A DNA stretch of 54,593 bases from Candidatus Moraniibacteriota bacterium (GTDB lineage: Bacteria; Patescibacteriota; Minisyncoccia; Moranbacterales; UBA11712), in NCBI GenBank assembly GCA_030679895.1, contig JAUXSN010000007.1, forward strand, positions 1 to 54,593, written 5' to 3'. Positions 31,662 to 40,283 of the stretch are shown piece by piece. Numbering within the stretch: the stretch's first letter is position 1; the number at the start of each line of letters is the position of its first letter. The translations under genes and the position numbers were made by a program. The notes under the pieces were generated by a model. It made no database searches. It saw nothing but the letters and a program-made list of their open reading frames with translations, and was not told where the DNA came from.

Positions 31662-33740
31662 ATGAGAAACCTCGAATCTTTTTTCAATCCCCGTTCTATC
31701 GCCATCGTCGGCGCATCGCCCCATAAGGGAAAAATGGGAAATGTTATTTTGCGAAATATCCGTTCGGCCGGCTGGAAAGGCCGGATTTTCTGCGTTAATC
31801 CCAGCCACAAAAAGATCGGGGATCTGGCCTGCTTTTCCAAGTTAAGCGATATTGGAAAAAATATTGATCTGGTCCTGGTTGCCATTCCAGCTCCTTTTAT
31901 TAATGAGGCAATCGAGAATGGCGCAGGATCAATTCCAAAAATATCCAATTTTGTCGTCATTTCATCGGGCTTCAAGGAAACCGGTCCGGATGGGAAAAAA
32001 CGCGAGGAAGAACTGGCCGGGCTCGCTAAAAAATATCAACTGAATATTCTGGGGCCGAATTGTCTTGGATTTATCAATCCAAGATTAAAGCTAAACGCCA
32101 GTTTCACATCGGGTAATTTTAAACCCGGAAAAGCCGCGATCGTATCCCAATCCGGAGCGCTCGGGGTAGCTCTTCTCGATTGGACGGAGAATTTATCGCT
32201 TGGTTTTTCAAAAGTGATCTCTATCGGAAACAAAGCCGATCTCGATGAAACTGAAATCACGGATTATCTTGCCGGCGATAAAGATACCCAGGCGCTGGCC
32301 CTTTATCTCGAGGACATCAAAAACGGTCCTGATTTTATTTCATCAATAAGCAAAATAATCAATGAAAAACCGGTCTTCGTATTGAAAGCCGGAAAAAATA
32401 CCGTCGGGCAAAAAGCCATTTCTTCCCATACCGGATCGCTGGCGCAAGATGAGGCTGTTATTTCGGCGATTTTCGCGAAATTGGGCGTCATAGAAGCTAA
32501 AAATATCGCCGAATTTCAAGATTTGATCCTATATACCAGTTCCGATTCCGTCCCGAGAAAAAAAGAAGTGATCATTGTCACAAACGCGGGCGGACCCGGC
32601 GTTTTGGCCGCCGATTATGTCGGAAAATCAAAATCCATAAAATTGCTCGATTTCCCGGAAGATTTTAAAAAAGAGCTGAAAAAGCATCTTCCGGAAAGCG
32701 CTTCTGTCGAAAATCCGATTGATGTCATAGGGGACGCCCCGCCGGAAAGATACGCGGATGTTTTGGAGCGTATTTCCCGAAAATATCCGGCTCATCCCAT
32801 TTTGATTATCCTGACGCCCCAATCCCAGACTGATCCGGAAAAAGTCGCTAAAATCCTCGTTAATTTCAAGAAAAAATTTCCCGTACTGACCACTTGCTTT
32901 ATGGGCGGAGTGAAAATTCAAAAGGCGATAGAAAATTTGCATAAAAACGGCGTGGCCAATTTTGAAAGTCCGGAACGGGCTCTGGCTGTCATTAAAAAAC
33001 TTGTCCGGTTCAATTCTGTCGAAAAAAAGCCGGTACTAAGCGCGGAACAGGAAGAGATTAAGCTGAAATACAAGGTAAATTCCATTTTGCAGTCGGCCGT
33101 CTGCCAAAAACGAGAGATGCTTTATTGGAATGAAACCAAAAAAATATTTGAGAATTACGGCCTGAAACTGGCGCCATCCATATCGGCCGGGGAAGGAAAA
33201 ATAATGAATTTTAAAAAAATAAAGTATCCTTGCGCTCTGAAAACCGATGATCCGAAGATTATTCACCGCTGGGATAAAAAGGCCGTCATCCTGAATATTC
33301 AAAACAAACGGGAATTGAAAACCGCTTTCCGAAAAATCCAAAAGACGACCGGGACAAAAAACTTGTTAGTTCAGCCTATGGCCAAGCCCGGCCTTGAGCT
33401 GATTATCGGACTAAAAAGGGACAAATCCTTCGGACCGGTAATTGTCTGCGGCTTGGGCGGAACATTCACCGAAATCTGGAAGGATCGGGTGATTCTAATC
33501 CCTCCTTTGACCGCCGCCCAAATTTCGGAGGAGCTGAAAAAACTGCGAATTTTCCCCATTCTCAAGGGATATCGCCGGGACAAGGGCTATAATTTGAAAG
33601 AAATCGCTAACATCATCCTGGCTCTCCAAAATATGGCCGTGGAAAATCAGGATATATCCGGAATTGATATTAACCCTGTCATGGTTTATAATGATGGCAG
33701 CAAATATCAGATTCTGGACGCAAAAGTATATACTAATTAA
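31662..33740 (+). CDS. acyl-CoA synthetase (ADP-forming), fused alpha and beta parts
   Basis: Turns acetyl-CoA (or another acyl-CoA), ADP and phosphate into the acid, CoA and ATP, the energy-yielding last step of fermentation in many archaea and CPR bacteria. 692 residues. The N-terminal CoA-binding domain has IAIVGASPHKGKMGNVIL; the ligase domain has LGPNCLGFINP and the phospho-histidine H256 in SSHTGSLAQDE; the C-terminal ATP-grasp part has the closing segments GLKRDKSFGPVIVCGLGG and GIDINPVMVY. All parts are present on one chain. Start at ATG 31662 follows from the promoter. It crowns the pgk-eno-gpmI cluster and suggests acetate production as the ATP route. Confidence 0.92.
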   Translation: MRNLESFFNPRSIAIVGASPHKGKMGNVILRNIRSAGWKGRIFCVNPSHKKIGDLACFSKLSDIGKNIDLVLVAIPAPFINEAIENGAGSIPKISNFVVISSGFKETGPDGKKREEELAGLAKKYQLNILGPNCLGFINPRLKLNASFTSGNFKPGKAAIVSQSGALGVALLDWTENLSLGFSKVISIGNKADLDETEITDYLAGDKDTQALALYLEDIKNGPDFISSISKIINEKPVFVLKAGKNTVGQKAISSHTGSLAQDEAVISAIFAKLGVIEAKNIAEFQDLILYTSSDSVPRKKEVIIVTNAGGPGVLAADYVGKSKSIKLLDFPEDFKKELKKHLPESASVENPIDVIGDAPPERYADVLERISRKYPAHPILIILTPQSQTDPEKVAKILVNFKKKFPVLTTCFMGGVKIQKAIENLHKNGVANFESPERALAVIKKLVRFNSVEKKPVLSAEQEEIKLKYKVNSILQSAVCQKREMLYWNETKKIFENYGLKLAPSISAGEGKIMNFKKIKYPCALKTDDPKIIHRWDKKAVILNIQNKRELKTAFRKIQKTTGTKNLLVQPMAKPGLELIIGLKRDKSFGPVIVCGLGGTFTEIWKDRVILIPPLTAAQISEELKKLRIFPILKGYRRDKGYNLKEIANIILALQNMAVENQDISGIDINPVMVYNDGSKYQILDAKVYTN

Positions 33741-33753
33741 TAACTTTAAAAAT

Positions 33754-34320
33754 ATGCCGGACAGTAGTTACAAAATATTAATCGTAGACGATGATGATGT
33801 TATTCGGGAAACCTATGCTCAGATATTCAAACAAAAGAAAGCCGAAGTGATCAGCGCCAAAGACGGCGTGGAAGGGCTTGATCTGGCAACGAAAGAAATG
33901 CCGGATGTGATTATGACCGGAATCATCATGCCCCGGATGGACGGTTTTCAGCTGATCAAGGCGCTCAAGGAAAATGTTCAGACCGCGGTTATTCCCATCG
34001 CCGTCCTTTCTCACCTGGGGCGGGAAGAAGATCGAAAAAAAACCGAGGAGCTGGGGATTACTAATTTTATCGTTCAGGGATCTGTAACTCCGAACGAGCT
34101 TGTCGACAGGATAAAAAACATGACTCATGCCAGTGGATCATTCAAATTGAGTTTTGATCCGTACGCCTGGGACGCGCCAAGGCTCGCGAAAACTCTTGAC
34201 GGGAAAAATTTAAGCTGCCCGAACTGCCAGGAAAAATTGATTATGGAAGTGACGGCAAAAAAAGAAGGACGCGGTTTCGATGGAATTTTGAAGTGTCCGA
34301 AGTGCGATTATTCGACATAG
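33754..34320 (+). CDS. degenerate receiver domain fused to a zinc ribbon
   Basis: 188 residues from ATG 33754. Residues 6-122 fold like a receiver (ILIVDDDDVIRE, IIMPRMDGFQLI, PIAVLSHLG), but the phosphoacceptor Asp position is Gly56 (VIMTGIIMP) and the conserved Lys position is Gln108 (NFIVQGSVTP), so it should not be phosphorylated. The C-terminal part has C155-x2-C158 and C181-x2-C184, a zinc ribbon. It is related to the two working receivers at 20469 through the shared TPxEL ending. It directly precedes recJ (14 nt gap), so a link with nucleic acid work is possible; function unknown. Confidence 0.82.
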   Translation: MPDSSYKILIVDDDDVIRETYAQIFKQKKAEVISAKDGVEGLDLATKEMPDVIMTGIIMPRMDGFQLIKALKENVQTAVIPIAVLSHLGREEDRKKTEELGITNFIVQGSVTPNELVDRIKNMTHASGSFKLSFDPYAWDAPRLAKTLDGKNLSCPNCQEKLIMEVTAKKEGRGFDGILKCPKCDYST

Positions 34321-34334
34321 CTAACCGATAAATA

Positions 34335-36044
34335 ATGAAATGGATCCTGAAGCCGTCTCCCGAAATACCAGGGGAGTTACAATCTGTTTCCTTGAATCCT
34401 ATTACCCTTCAGCTTTTGGTTCAAAGGGGTTTTTTTTCAAAAGTTGACATTCAAAAGTTCCTCAACTCGAGTTATGATGACCTGCACTCCCCGGATGGCC
34501 TCGCGGGAGTGAAGGAAGCGGTTGACAGATTGGCAAAAGCGATTAAAAAAAAGGAAAAAGTGGCTATTTACGGGGATTATGACGCCGACGGGATCACCTC
34601 GACTGTTCTCCTCAAGGAAGTTTTGGAAAAAGTGGGCCTAAGCGCCGAAACTTATATTCCGGATCGCAATAAGGAAGGCTACGGACTTAATGAAAAAGCG
34701 CTGGATATGATAAAGGCTGATTACGGCGCCGACCTTCTTATCACGGTTGATTGCGGAATATCAAATAAAGATGAAATAGAATACGCCCGCAAGAAAGGAA
34801 TGGGAGTGATTGTCATCGACCATCATTCCATTCCGAAAGCGCTTCCTCAAAATTGCATTCTGATCAATCCGAAACTTCCCGGCCAAGAATATCCTTTCAA
34901 GGATCTGGCCGGTGTGGGAGTGGTCTTCAAATTCGCTCAAGCCTTGTGGAAAAAAATAATTCCGGAAAAAGAAGCTCATTTGAAATGGTTTCTGGATCTG
35001 GTCGCTATCGGAACGGTCGCTGATTGCGTACCCTTGATCGATGAAAACAGGATATTTGCCAAATTCGGCCTTATTGTCCTTCAAAAAACCAAGCGGCTGG
35101 GAATCCAGGAGATCATTAAAACGGCCAGGCTTAATATTGATGAAAAGAATCCTCCCAGCGTGGAAAATATCGGCTATCAAATCGGACCGCGATTCAACGC
35201 GGCTGGCAGAATGGACCATGCCGACCTCACCTTGAATCTTTTGACGGGAAAAGATCCGGTGAAAGCCCGGATTCTGGCCCTTGAACTTGAAAGTATGAAC
35301 AGCGCGAGGCAAAAAATAACCCAGCAAGTCCTGGGCGAGATAAAAAGCACTCTGGAGCCCGGAAAGGATTACCGGCTGATCATCCGAAAGGGCGCTCACT
35401 GGCCGATGGGGATACTTGGCGTCGTAGCCGGAAAAATTGCCGACGAATATTATTGTCCGGTTTTTATTCTTCGCGAAAATAAAGATCTTATTGAAGGATC
35501 CGGCCGCAGCATCGAGGCTTTCGATCTTATTTCGGCTGTCAGTCGACTTGATGATTTGGTGGAGAAATACGGAGGACATTCGCAGGCTATGGGCCTCAAA
35601 ATAAAACCGGAAAATCTTCCCAAATTTGAAAAAAGGCTGGAGAAATTAATCAAAGACGTTTATAATGAAGAAGCATGGGGGAAAGCCATCCATGTTGACG
35701 CGGAAATAGCCACCGAAAAAATAGACTGGGATCTTTTTTCCGAGACGCGGAAATTGGAGCCTTTTGGAGAAGGCAATCGCGAACCTGTTTTTCTTTCCCA
35801 TAACTTGCTAGTGCGAGAAATGAATCTTGTCGGAAACGGACAAAAACACATCAAATTTTCTTTCAGTCTCGATAAGGATAAAAAAATAATCGAAGGAATA
35901 TTTTTTAAAGGCGCTGAAATTTTTTCGCAGATGAAAAAGGGGGAAACCATATCCGCGGTTTATAATCTGAAATCAAACAAATGGAACGGGAGCCAAAAAC
36001 TGGAACTGAATATTATTGACATTCACAACAAGCAATATGGATAA
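34335..36044 (+). CDS. recJ: single-stranded-DNA-specific exonuclease RecJ
   Basis: 5'-3' single-strand DNA exonuclease of the DHH family, acting in recombination and repair. 569 residues, normal length. Seen: AIYGDYDADGITSTVLLKEV (motif I, near residue 80), LLITVDCGISN (motif II), IVIDHHSIPKALP with the DHH triad near 160, VAIGTVADCVPL, the GPRFNAAGRM loop, and the DHHA1 region GGHSQAMGLKI near 415. The OB-like C-terminal domain follows. Its end overlaps the start of the RNase HI gene by 8 nt. Confidence 0.95.
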   Translation: MKWILKPSPEIPGELQSVSLNPITLQLLVQRGFFSKVDIQKFLNSSYDDLHSPDGLAGVKEAVDRLAKAIKKKEKVAIYGDYDADGITSTVLLKEVLEKVGLSAETYIPDRNKEGYGLNEKALDMIKADYGADLLITVDCGISNKDEIEYARKKGMGVIVIDHHSIPKALPQNCILINPKLPGQEYPFKDLAGVGVVFKFAQALWKKIIPEKEAHLKWFLDLVAIGTVADCVPLIDENRIFAKFGLIVLQKTKRLGIQEIIKTARLNIDEKNPPSVENIGYQIGPRFNAAGRMDHADLTLNLLTGKDPVKARILALELESMNSARQKITQQVLGEIKSTLEPGKDYRLIIRKGAHWPMGILGVVAGKIADEYYCPVFILRENKDLIEGSGRSIEAFDLISAVSRLDDLVEKYGGHSQAMGLKIKPENLPKFEKRLEKLIKDVYNEEAWGKAIHVDAEIATEKIDWDLFSETRKLEPFGEGNREPVFLSHNLLVREMNLVGNGQKHIKFSFSLDKDKKIIEGIFFKGAEIFSQMKKGETISAVYNLKSNKWNGSQKLELNIIDIHNKQYG

Positions 36045-36474
36045 GATCAAAATTTTTTCTGACGGCGCCGCGCGGGGCAATCCCGGACCTTCATCCATCG
36101 GCGTCGTAATCGAGGCTGACGGAAAGAAAAAAACTTATCGGGAATTTATCGGTTATGCCACCAATAATGAAGCCGAATATAAAGCTCTGATTTTCGCCCT
36201 GCAGAAAGTAAAACTGCTTTTTGGCAAGACAAAATCAAAAACTTTAAGCCTTGATTGTTATCTCGACAGTGAACTGGTTGTCAAACAGCTGAATCACGAA
36301 TATAAGGTGAACGAAGAGAATATTCAGAAACTTTTTCTTTTGGTCTGGAATTTATCCATCGATTTCAAGGATGTCAGTTACAGCCATATTCCAAGAGCAA
36401 AAAACGCGGAAGCGGACAGGCTGGCTAATTTAGCCCTTGACGAAGCCACCAGAGCCCAAAGCCGGATGTTCTAA
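36037..36474 (+). CDS. rnhA: ribonuclease HI family protein
   Basis: Cuts RNA in RNA-DNA hybrids. 145 residues from ATG 36037, which overlaps the recJ end by 8 nt. Metal-binding acids fit the family: D9 in IFSDGAARGNPGP, Glu in TNNEAEYKALIFAL, Asp in CYLDSELVVKQL and Asp in AEADRLANLA. The basic handle of E. coli RNase HI is short, as in the RnhA-like proteins of many Gram-positive and archaeal genomes. Pairing with recJ gives a small nucleic-acid repair unit; a terminator follows directly. Confidence 0.93.
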   Translation: MDKIKIFSDGAARGNPGPSSIGVVIEADGKKKTYREFIGYATNNEAEYKALIFALQKVKLLFGKTKSKTLSLDCYLDSELVVKQLNHEYKVNEENIQKLFLLVWNLSIDFKDVSYSHIPRAKNAEADRLANLALDEATRAQSRMF

Positions 36475-36498
36475 AATAGCTTATTTAAGCTATTTTTT
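36474..36498 (+). terminator. intrinsic terminator after rnhA
   Basis: Arms AAATAGCTTA (36474-36483) and TAAGCTATTT (36486-36495), loop TT, T-run through 36498. It separates the receiver-recJ-rnhA unit from rnpB. Confidence 0.85.
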
Positions 36499-36510
36499 AT
36501 TTATTTAACA

Positions 36511-36539
36511 TTGACAAAACCCTGGAAATAAAGTAGCAT
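36511..36539 (+). promoter_or_regulatory. rnpB promoter
   Basis: Consensus -35 TTGACA (36511-36516), 17-bp spacer, -10 TAGCAT (36534-36539). The mature RNA begins at about 36546, 7 nt after the box; this spacing serves here as the reference for the other promoters. Confidence 0.85.
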
Positions 36540-36545
36540 CATTAG

Positions 36546-36954
36546 GTTAGTCAAGCTGGATAATCGCTCGTTTAACCCTCAAAAGTTAAGCGGGAGGAAA
36601 GTCCGGACACCTGCCCGCGTTATTGCGGGTATACTATGGGCAGTGGGTAACCCCCACCGGATGCATTGAAAGATGCATTTAGGGAAAGTGCCACAGAGAC
36701 TATACTGTCCCGCTTAGCGGGAGAAAGGTGAAAAGCCGATTAATGTTTATTTTGCTTTTGTGAAATAAGCTGTAATTGGAGCCGACTGGCGACAGTCGGA
36801 ACTCGGCAAACCCTGCCTGGTGCAAGTCTGTGTCTCCCGGCGTTTCATCGGGAGAAAGACGCTCGATCCCGATAGTAATATCGGGGCTAGATAAATGATT
36901 ATCTCTTTCGCCTTTGGCGAATAGACAGAATCCGGCTTATAGGCTTCGGCTAAC
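36546..36954 (+). ncRNA. rnpB: RNase P RNA, bacterial type A
   Basis: Catalytic RNA that matures tRNA 5' ends. The conserved core is plain: GAGGAAAGTCCGGAC near the 5' end (36594-36608), GCCACAGAGACTATACTG (CR II/III region, about 36691), GGCAAACCCTGCCTGGTGCA (36806 on), and the near-universal AGACAGAATCCGGCTTATAG (36923-36942). The ends pair as helix P1: GTTAG at 36546-36550 with CTAAC at 36950-36954, continued by AAGC with GGCTT. Length about 409 nt, normal for the class. It has its own promoter and no clear terminator; an inverted repeat of iterated words follows. Confidence 0.95.
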
Positions 36955-36967
36955 AACAGCCTATGAA

Positions 36968-37050
36968 CTACGAATATACGAATGGCTAATTCCAGAAAAT
37001 TCGTAATTCGTATATTCGTAGAGCGTAGCGTATTCGTAATTCGTAGAGAA
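36968..37050. repeat. inverted repeat of TTCGTA words after rnpB
   Basis: CTACGAATATACGAAT (36968-36983) is the exact reverse complement of ATTCGTATATTCGTAG (37006-37021). Further TTCGTAATTCGTA copies lie at 37002-37010 and 37032-37045. It lacks a T-run, so it is not a standard terminator, and the units are too short and unspaced for CRISPR. It fills the gap between rnpB and the sugar transferase gene. Confidence 0.8.
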
Positions 37051-37054
37051 ATCC

Positions 37055-38476
37055 ATGAAGAAATCCGAACTTTTTTTTGGAATGCTTCTGGTTCCGGTTG
37101 ATTTCGCGATGATCGCCACGGCCTCCATTTTGGCGTATTGGCTGCGATTCACTCCGAGCATCCTTGAACTCAAGCCGGTGTTATTCGACTTTCCATTTAA
37201 TGAATATTTGAAAGTGGCGCTGTCCACGGCGCCGCTTTTTGTGCTGATATTCGCTTTCGAAGGGCTATATTCCCTGAAAGCCACCCGGACTTTCTGGAGG
37301 GAATTTTTCAAAATTGTCTTTTCCGTAACAGTCGGAATTACCATAATCATTCTTATCATCTTCCTTCAAAGAGAATGGTTTTCTTCCCGTTTTGTGATTC
37401 TGACGGCTTGGCTGATGGCGGTCATACTCATAACTCTGGCGCGTTTTGCCATAAATTTCATTCAAAAACTTCTTCTCGTATACAAAGAAATTGGCGTCCA
37501 TCGGCTCGTTCTCATTGGCGGCGGCGCTTTTTGCGAGACTTCATCCCGGGAATTCAAAGATCATCCGGAACTGGGTTATAAAATAATCGCCCGGGAAAAC
37601 AAAATAGACATTGATTCGCTTCGCTTGATCCACAAAGAAAAGGGAATTGATGAAATCATGGTCTGCGATCCGGAGATAACAATGGCCCAGTTGCGCCAAG
37701 CCAGTGATTTTTGCCAAAGAAATCGCATCGAGTTTAAGTTTATTCCGGCCATACTCCAGTCCATAAGCACGAATTTTGAAATCAAGGTGCTTTTCGACGA
37801 ACCCATTATCGAAATAAAAAACACACCGCTCGACGGCTGGGGAAAAATCACCAAGAGAGCTTTTGACATTATGGGATCGGCCTTTGGCATTGTTATCACT
37901 TCTCCCTTGATGCTCGCCGCGGCCATCGCCATCAAGCTTGATTCCCGCGGACCGATCATATTCAAAAACGAACGGGTCGGCCACGAGGGCAATTTCAATT
38001 TGCTGAAATTCCGTTATATGAAGCTGGAGCTTTGCACAAGCGGCCAAAACCCTGATCTCGAAAAGGCGATCAACCTTGAAAATAATTTAATCAGCCGGCA
38101 AAGTGTCCGAAAAGGTCCCGTGTATAAGATAAAAAATGATCCCCGAAAAACCCGGGTGGGAAAAATTATCGAAGCTTTTTCAATTGACGAGCTTCCGCAA
38201 TTTTTCAATGTCATTAAAGGAGATATGAGCTTAGTCGGTCCCAGGCCGCACCAGCCCAGAGAAGTGGAAAAATATGAAATATGGCAAAAAAGAACTCTTT
38301 CCATTAAGCCCGGGATGACGGGCCTGGCCCAGATTTCCGGCCGATCGGACTTGAGTTTTTCCGACGAAGCCCGCCTGGATATATTTTATATCGAGAAATG
38401 GTCGCTGTGGCTTGATATTGAGATATTGTTCAAGACTTTTTTCGTTCTCCTAAGAAAAAGAAAAAATATTAATTAG
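37055..38476 (+). CDS. initiating undecaprenyl-phosphate sugar phosphotransferase (polyisoprenyl-phosphate hexose-1-P transferase)
   Basis: Puts the first sugar phosphate on the lipid carrier to start a surface polysaccharide. 473 residues. Residues about 10-135 hold four or five membrane helices; a Rossmann-like CoA-binding domain follows (VLIGGGAFCETSSREF, near 155); the catalytic Bac_transf domain starts with a re-entrant helix (KRAFDIMGSAFGIVITSP, near 270) and has FKNERVGHEGNFNLLKFRYM, SIDELPQFFNVIKGDMSLVG, PRPHQPREVE and KPGMTGLAQISGR. This is the EpsE/WbaP/WcaJ layout. It heads the polysaccharide operon running to murJ. The transferred sugar cannot be read from sequence. Confidence 0.92.
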   Translation: MKKSELFFGMLLVPVDFAMIATASILAYWLRFTPSILELKPVLFDFPFNEYLKVALSTAPLFVLIFAFEGLYSLKATRTFWREFFKIVFSVTVGITIIILIIFLQREWFSSRFVILTAWLMAVILITLARFAINFIQKLLLVYKEIGVHRLVLIGGGAFCETSSREFKDHPELGYKIIARENKIDIDSLRLIHKEKGIDEIMVCDPEITMAQLRQASDFCQRNRIEFKFIPAILQSISTNFEIKVLFDEPIIEIKNTPLDGWGKITKRAFDIMGSAFGIVITSPLMLAAAIAIKLDSRGPIIFKNERVGHEGNFNLLKFRYMKLELCTSGQNPDLEKAINLENNLISRQSVRKGPVYKIKNDPRKTRVGKIIEAFSIDELPQFFNVIKGDMSLVGPRPHQPREVEKYEIWQKRTLSIKPGMTGLAQISGRSDLSFSDEARLDIFYIEKWSLWLDIEILFKTFFVLLRKRKNIN

Positions 38477-38484
38477 GCTTCCAG

Positions 38485-39078
38485 ATGCCCGATATAAGTT
38501 CTCAAGAATTTATACGCTTGCTCCCTTATTGGGGATATCCGTTGATGTTTTTGATGATGACTCTTGAGGGGCCAATCGTGACCATAATCGCGGCCTTTCT
38601 GGCTTCGATGGGTTATTTTAATATCTTCCTGGTTTTCGCCTTAAGCGTGACCGGGGATGTAGTCGGCGACATCATTCTATATTTCATCGGATATTTCGGG
38701 GGAGCAAGAATTCTCGCAAAAGCGGAAAAGTTTTTGAAAATTAGCGCAACTGTTGTTGAAAAATTGAAAGCTAAATTTCACCAAAACAGCGGAAGAATAA
38801 TTTTCTATGTCAAATCAACAACCGGTTTGGGATATATCACCTTTATTCTCGCAGGCACGCTGAAAATAAATTTTTCCAAATTTGTCAGGAGCTCCATATT
38901 CGGAGGGCTTGTCTGGAGTTCATTCCTGGTCGTTATGGGTTATTTCTTCGGCTACGCGGCGGAGCGTATCAGCCAGTACATCAAATATGCCGGTGTGATA
39001 ATTTTTGCCGGAGCAGTAGTATTTTTTATCGGACTTTCGCTATATAAAAAACGACAAGGGAAAGAAATATTGGAATAA
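38485..39078 (+). CDS. DedA/SNARE-associated (VTT-domain) membrane protein
   Basis: 197 residues with about five hydrophobic segments. The N-terminal part MFLMMTLEGPIVTIIAAFLA and the middle GDVVGDIILYFIGYFGGARI fit the DedA family, and KSTTGLGYITFILAGTLKI carries the usual Gly-rich turn in the re-entrant region. DedA-family members include proteins proposed to return undecaprenyl phosphate or other lipids across the membrane, which would serve both peptidoglycan and this polysaccharide operon. It begins 8 nt after the sugar transferase. Substrate is inference. Confidence 0.85.
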   Translation: MPDISSQEFIRLLPYWGYPLMFLMMTLEGPIVTIIAAFLASMGYFNIFLVFALSVTGDVVGDIILYFIGYFGGARILAKAEKFLKISATVVEKLKAKFHQNSGRIIFYVKSTTGLGYITFILAGTLKINFSKFVRSSIFGGLVWSSFLVVMGYFFGYAAERISQYIKYAGVIIFAGAVVFFIGLSLYKKRQGKEILE

Positions 39079-39103
39079 TTTTTTTTCATTCATTTTATAT
39101 ACC

Positions 39104-39155
39104 AAGGCTGCCGAAGTCTTTTTTTATTGCCAAACTTATCAAAAAAAGCTAGAAT
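39104..39155 (+). promoter_or_regulatory. terminator followed by leaderless promoter before the first glycosyltransferase
   Basis: Terminator: AAGGCT (39104-39109) with AGTCTT (39115-39120), one wobble, loop GCCGA, seven T to 39125. Promoter: -35 TTGCCA (39127-39132), 17-bp spacer, -10 TAGAAT (39150-39155). The box ends 7 nt before the ATG at 39162, so the mRNA should start at the start codon. Confidence 0.68.
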
Positions 39156-39161
39156 TTATGC

Positions 39162-40262
39162 ATGAAAATCGCTTTAGTCCATGATTATCTAGTCCAGTAC
39201 GGCGGCGCCGAAAGAGTGCTCGAATGTTTCATGGAAATTTGGCCGTACGCGCCGATTTATACTTTGATTTACGACGAAGGGAAAACCCACGGAATTTTCA
39301 AGAAAAAAAGAATTTACACTTCCTTTCTTCAAAAATTCCCTTATTCACGCTCCAACCACCGCGTTTTTCCGGCTCTTATGCCGCCAGCCATTGAGCAATT
39401 CGATTTTTCAAAATACGACATCGTCCTTTCCGATTCCTCGAGTTTTGCCAAAGGAATCATCACTCCGCCGGAAACGCTCCATATTTGCTATTGCCACACT
39501 CCGATGAGATACGCTTGGGATGATTGCCAGAAATATATCCAGGAATTCGGTTTTCCGAAAATCGTCAAGAAATTTATTCCTTTCATAATGAATTATATCC
39601 GCCTTTGGGATCGGGTAAGCGCCGACCGGGTGGATGAATATATCGCTAATTCCAAATTCGTCGCCGGAAGAATTAAAAAATACTACCAAAAAAAATCGAT
39701 CGTCATCAATCCGCCTGTCGATATCCAAAAATTTTATCTCGACGAAAAAAAAGAAGGCTATTTTCTTATGGTTGGAAGATTGATGGCCTACAAGCGCTTT
39801 GACATAGTTATCGAGGCTTTTAACGCGCTCGGCTGGCCGCTAAAGATCATAGGCCGCGGACCTGACCTTAAGCGGCTTAAGAAGATGGCCAAGCCCAATA
39901 TCGAGTTCTCCGGACGATTGAGCGACGAAGATCTTGCCAGAACCTACGCCCGCGCCAAAGCCTTTATTTTTCCCCAGGAAGAAGATTTTGGAATCGTAGC
40001 GATGGAGGCGATGGCTTCAGGAAAACCGATAATCGCTTTTCGGGGAGGGGATATCGTGGAGCACGTGAGAGAAGGCGAGGAGGGGTTATTTTTCGACAAG
40101 CAAAATTCAAAAGATATAATCGAAGTTCTAAAAAAATTTGATTCTGGCAGTTTTGATCCCGTCCATATCCGCGAGCGTTCCCTCGGATTTGACAGGGAGA
40201 TATTTAAGGGTAGAATGAAAGACTACGCGGAGAATGCGTTAGCAAGACACAAGTCCAAATAA
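39162..40262 (+). CDS. GT4-family glycosyltransferase
   Basis: 366 residues, two Rossmann-like halves (GT-B fold), no membrane helix. The N-terminal half has VHDYLVQYGGAERVLECF (acceptor side). The C-terminal half has MVGRLMAYKRFDIVIEAFNA and the donor-binding FIFPQEEDFGIVAMEAMASG with the E-x7-E pair near 274-282, then GKPIIAFRGGDIVEHVREGE. It would add one sugar from a nucleotide-sugar donor to the growing lipid-linked glycan on the cytoplasmic face. First of three GT4 genes in this operon; donor and acceptor unknown. Probably translated from a leaderless mRNA. Confidence 0.9.
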   Translation: MKIALVHDYLVQYGGAERVLECFMEIWPYAPIYTLIYDEGKTHGIFKKKRIYTSFLQKFPYSRSNHRVFPALMPPAIEQFDFSKYDIVLSDSSSFAKGIITPPETLHICYCHTPMRYAWDDCQKYIQEFGFPKIVKKFIPFIMNYIRLWDRVSADRVDEYIANSKFVAGRIKKYYQKKSIVINPPVDIQKFYLDEKKEGYFLMVGRLMAYKRFDIVIEAFNALGWPLKIIGRGPDLKRLKKMAKPNIEFSGRLSDEDLARTYARAKAFIFPQEEDFGIVAMEAMASGKPIIAFRGGDIVEHVREGEEGLFFDKQNSKDIIEVLKKFDSGSFDPVHIRERSLGFDREIFKGRMKDYAENALARHKSK

Positions 40263-40283
40263 TTAATTCCCGCATATAAAATT

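Noticed and set aside
36747-36956. 69-codon open frame on the minus strand
   Set aside because: Lies entirely inside the RNase P RNA, whose conserved core is unmistakable.
36961-37050. Iterated TTCGTA words as a CRISPR array
   Set aside because: Units are 6-16 nt, partly inverted and without unique spacers; no cas genes are in the window.
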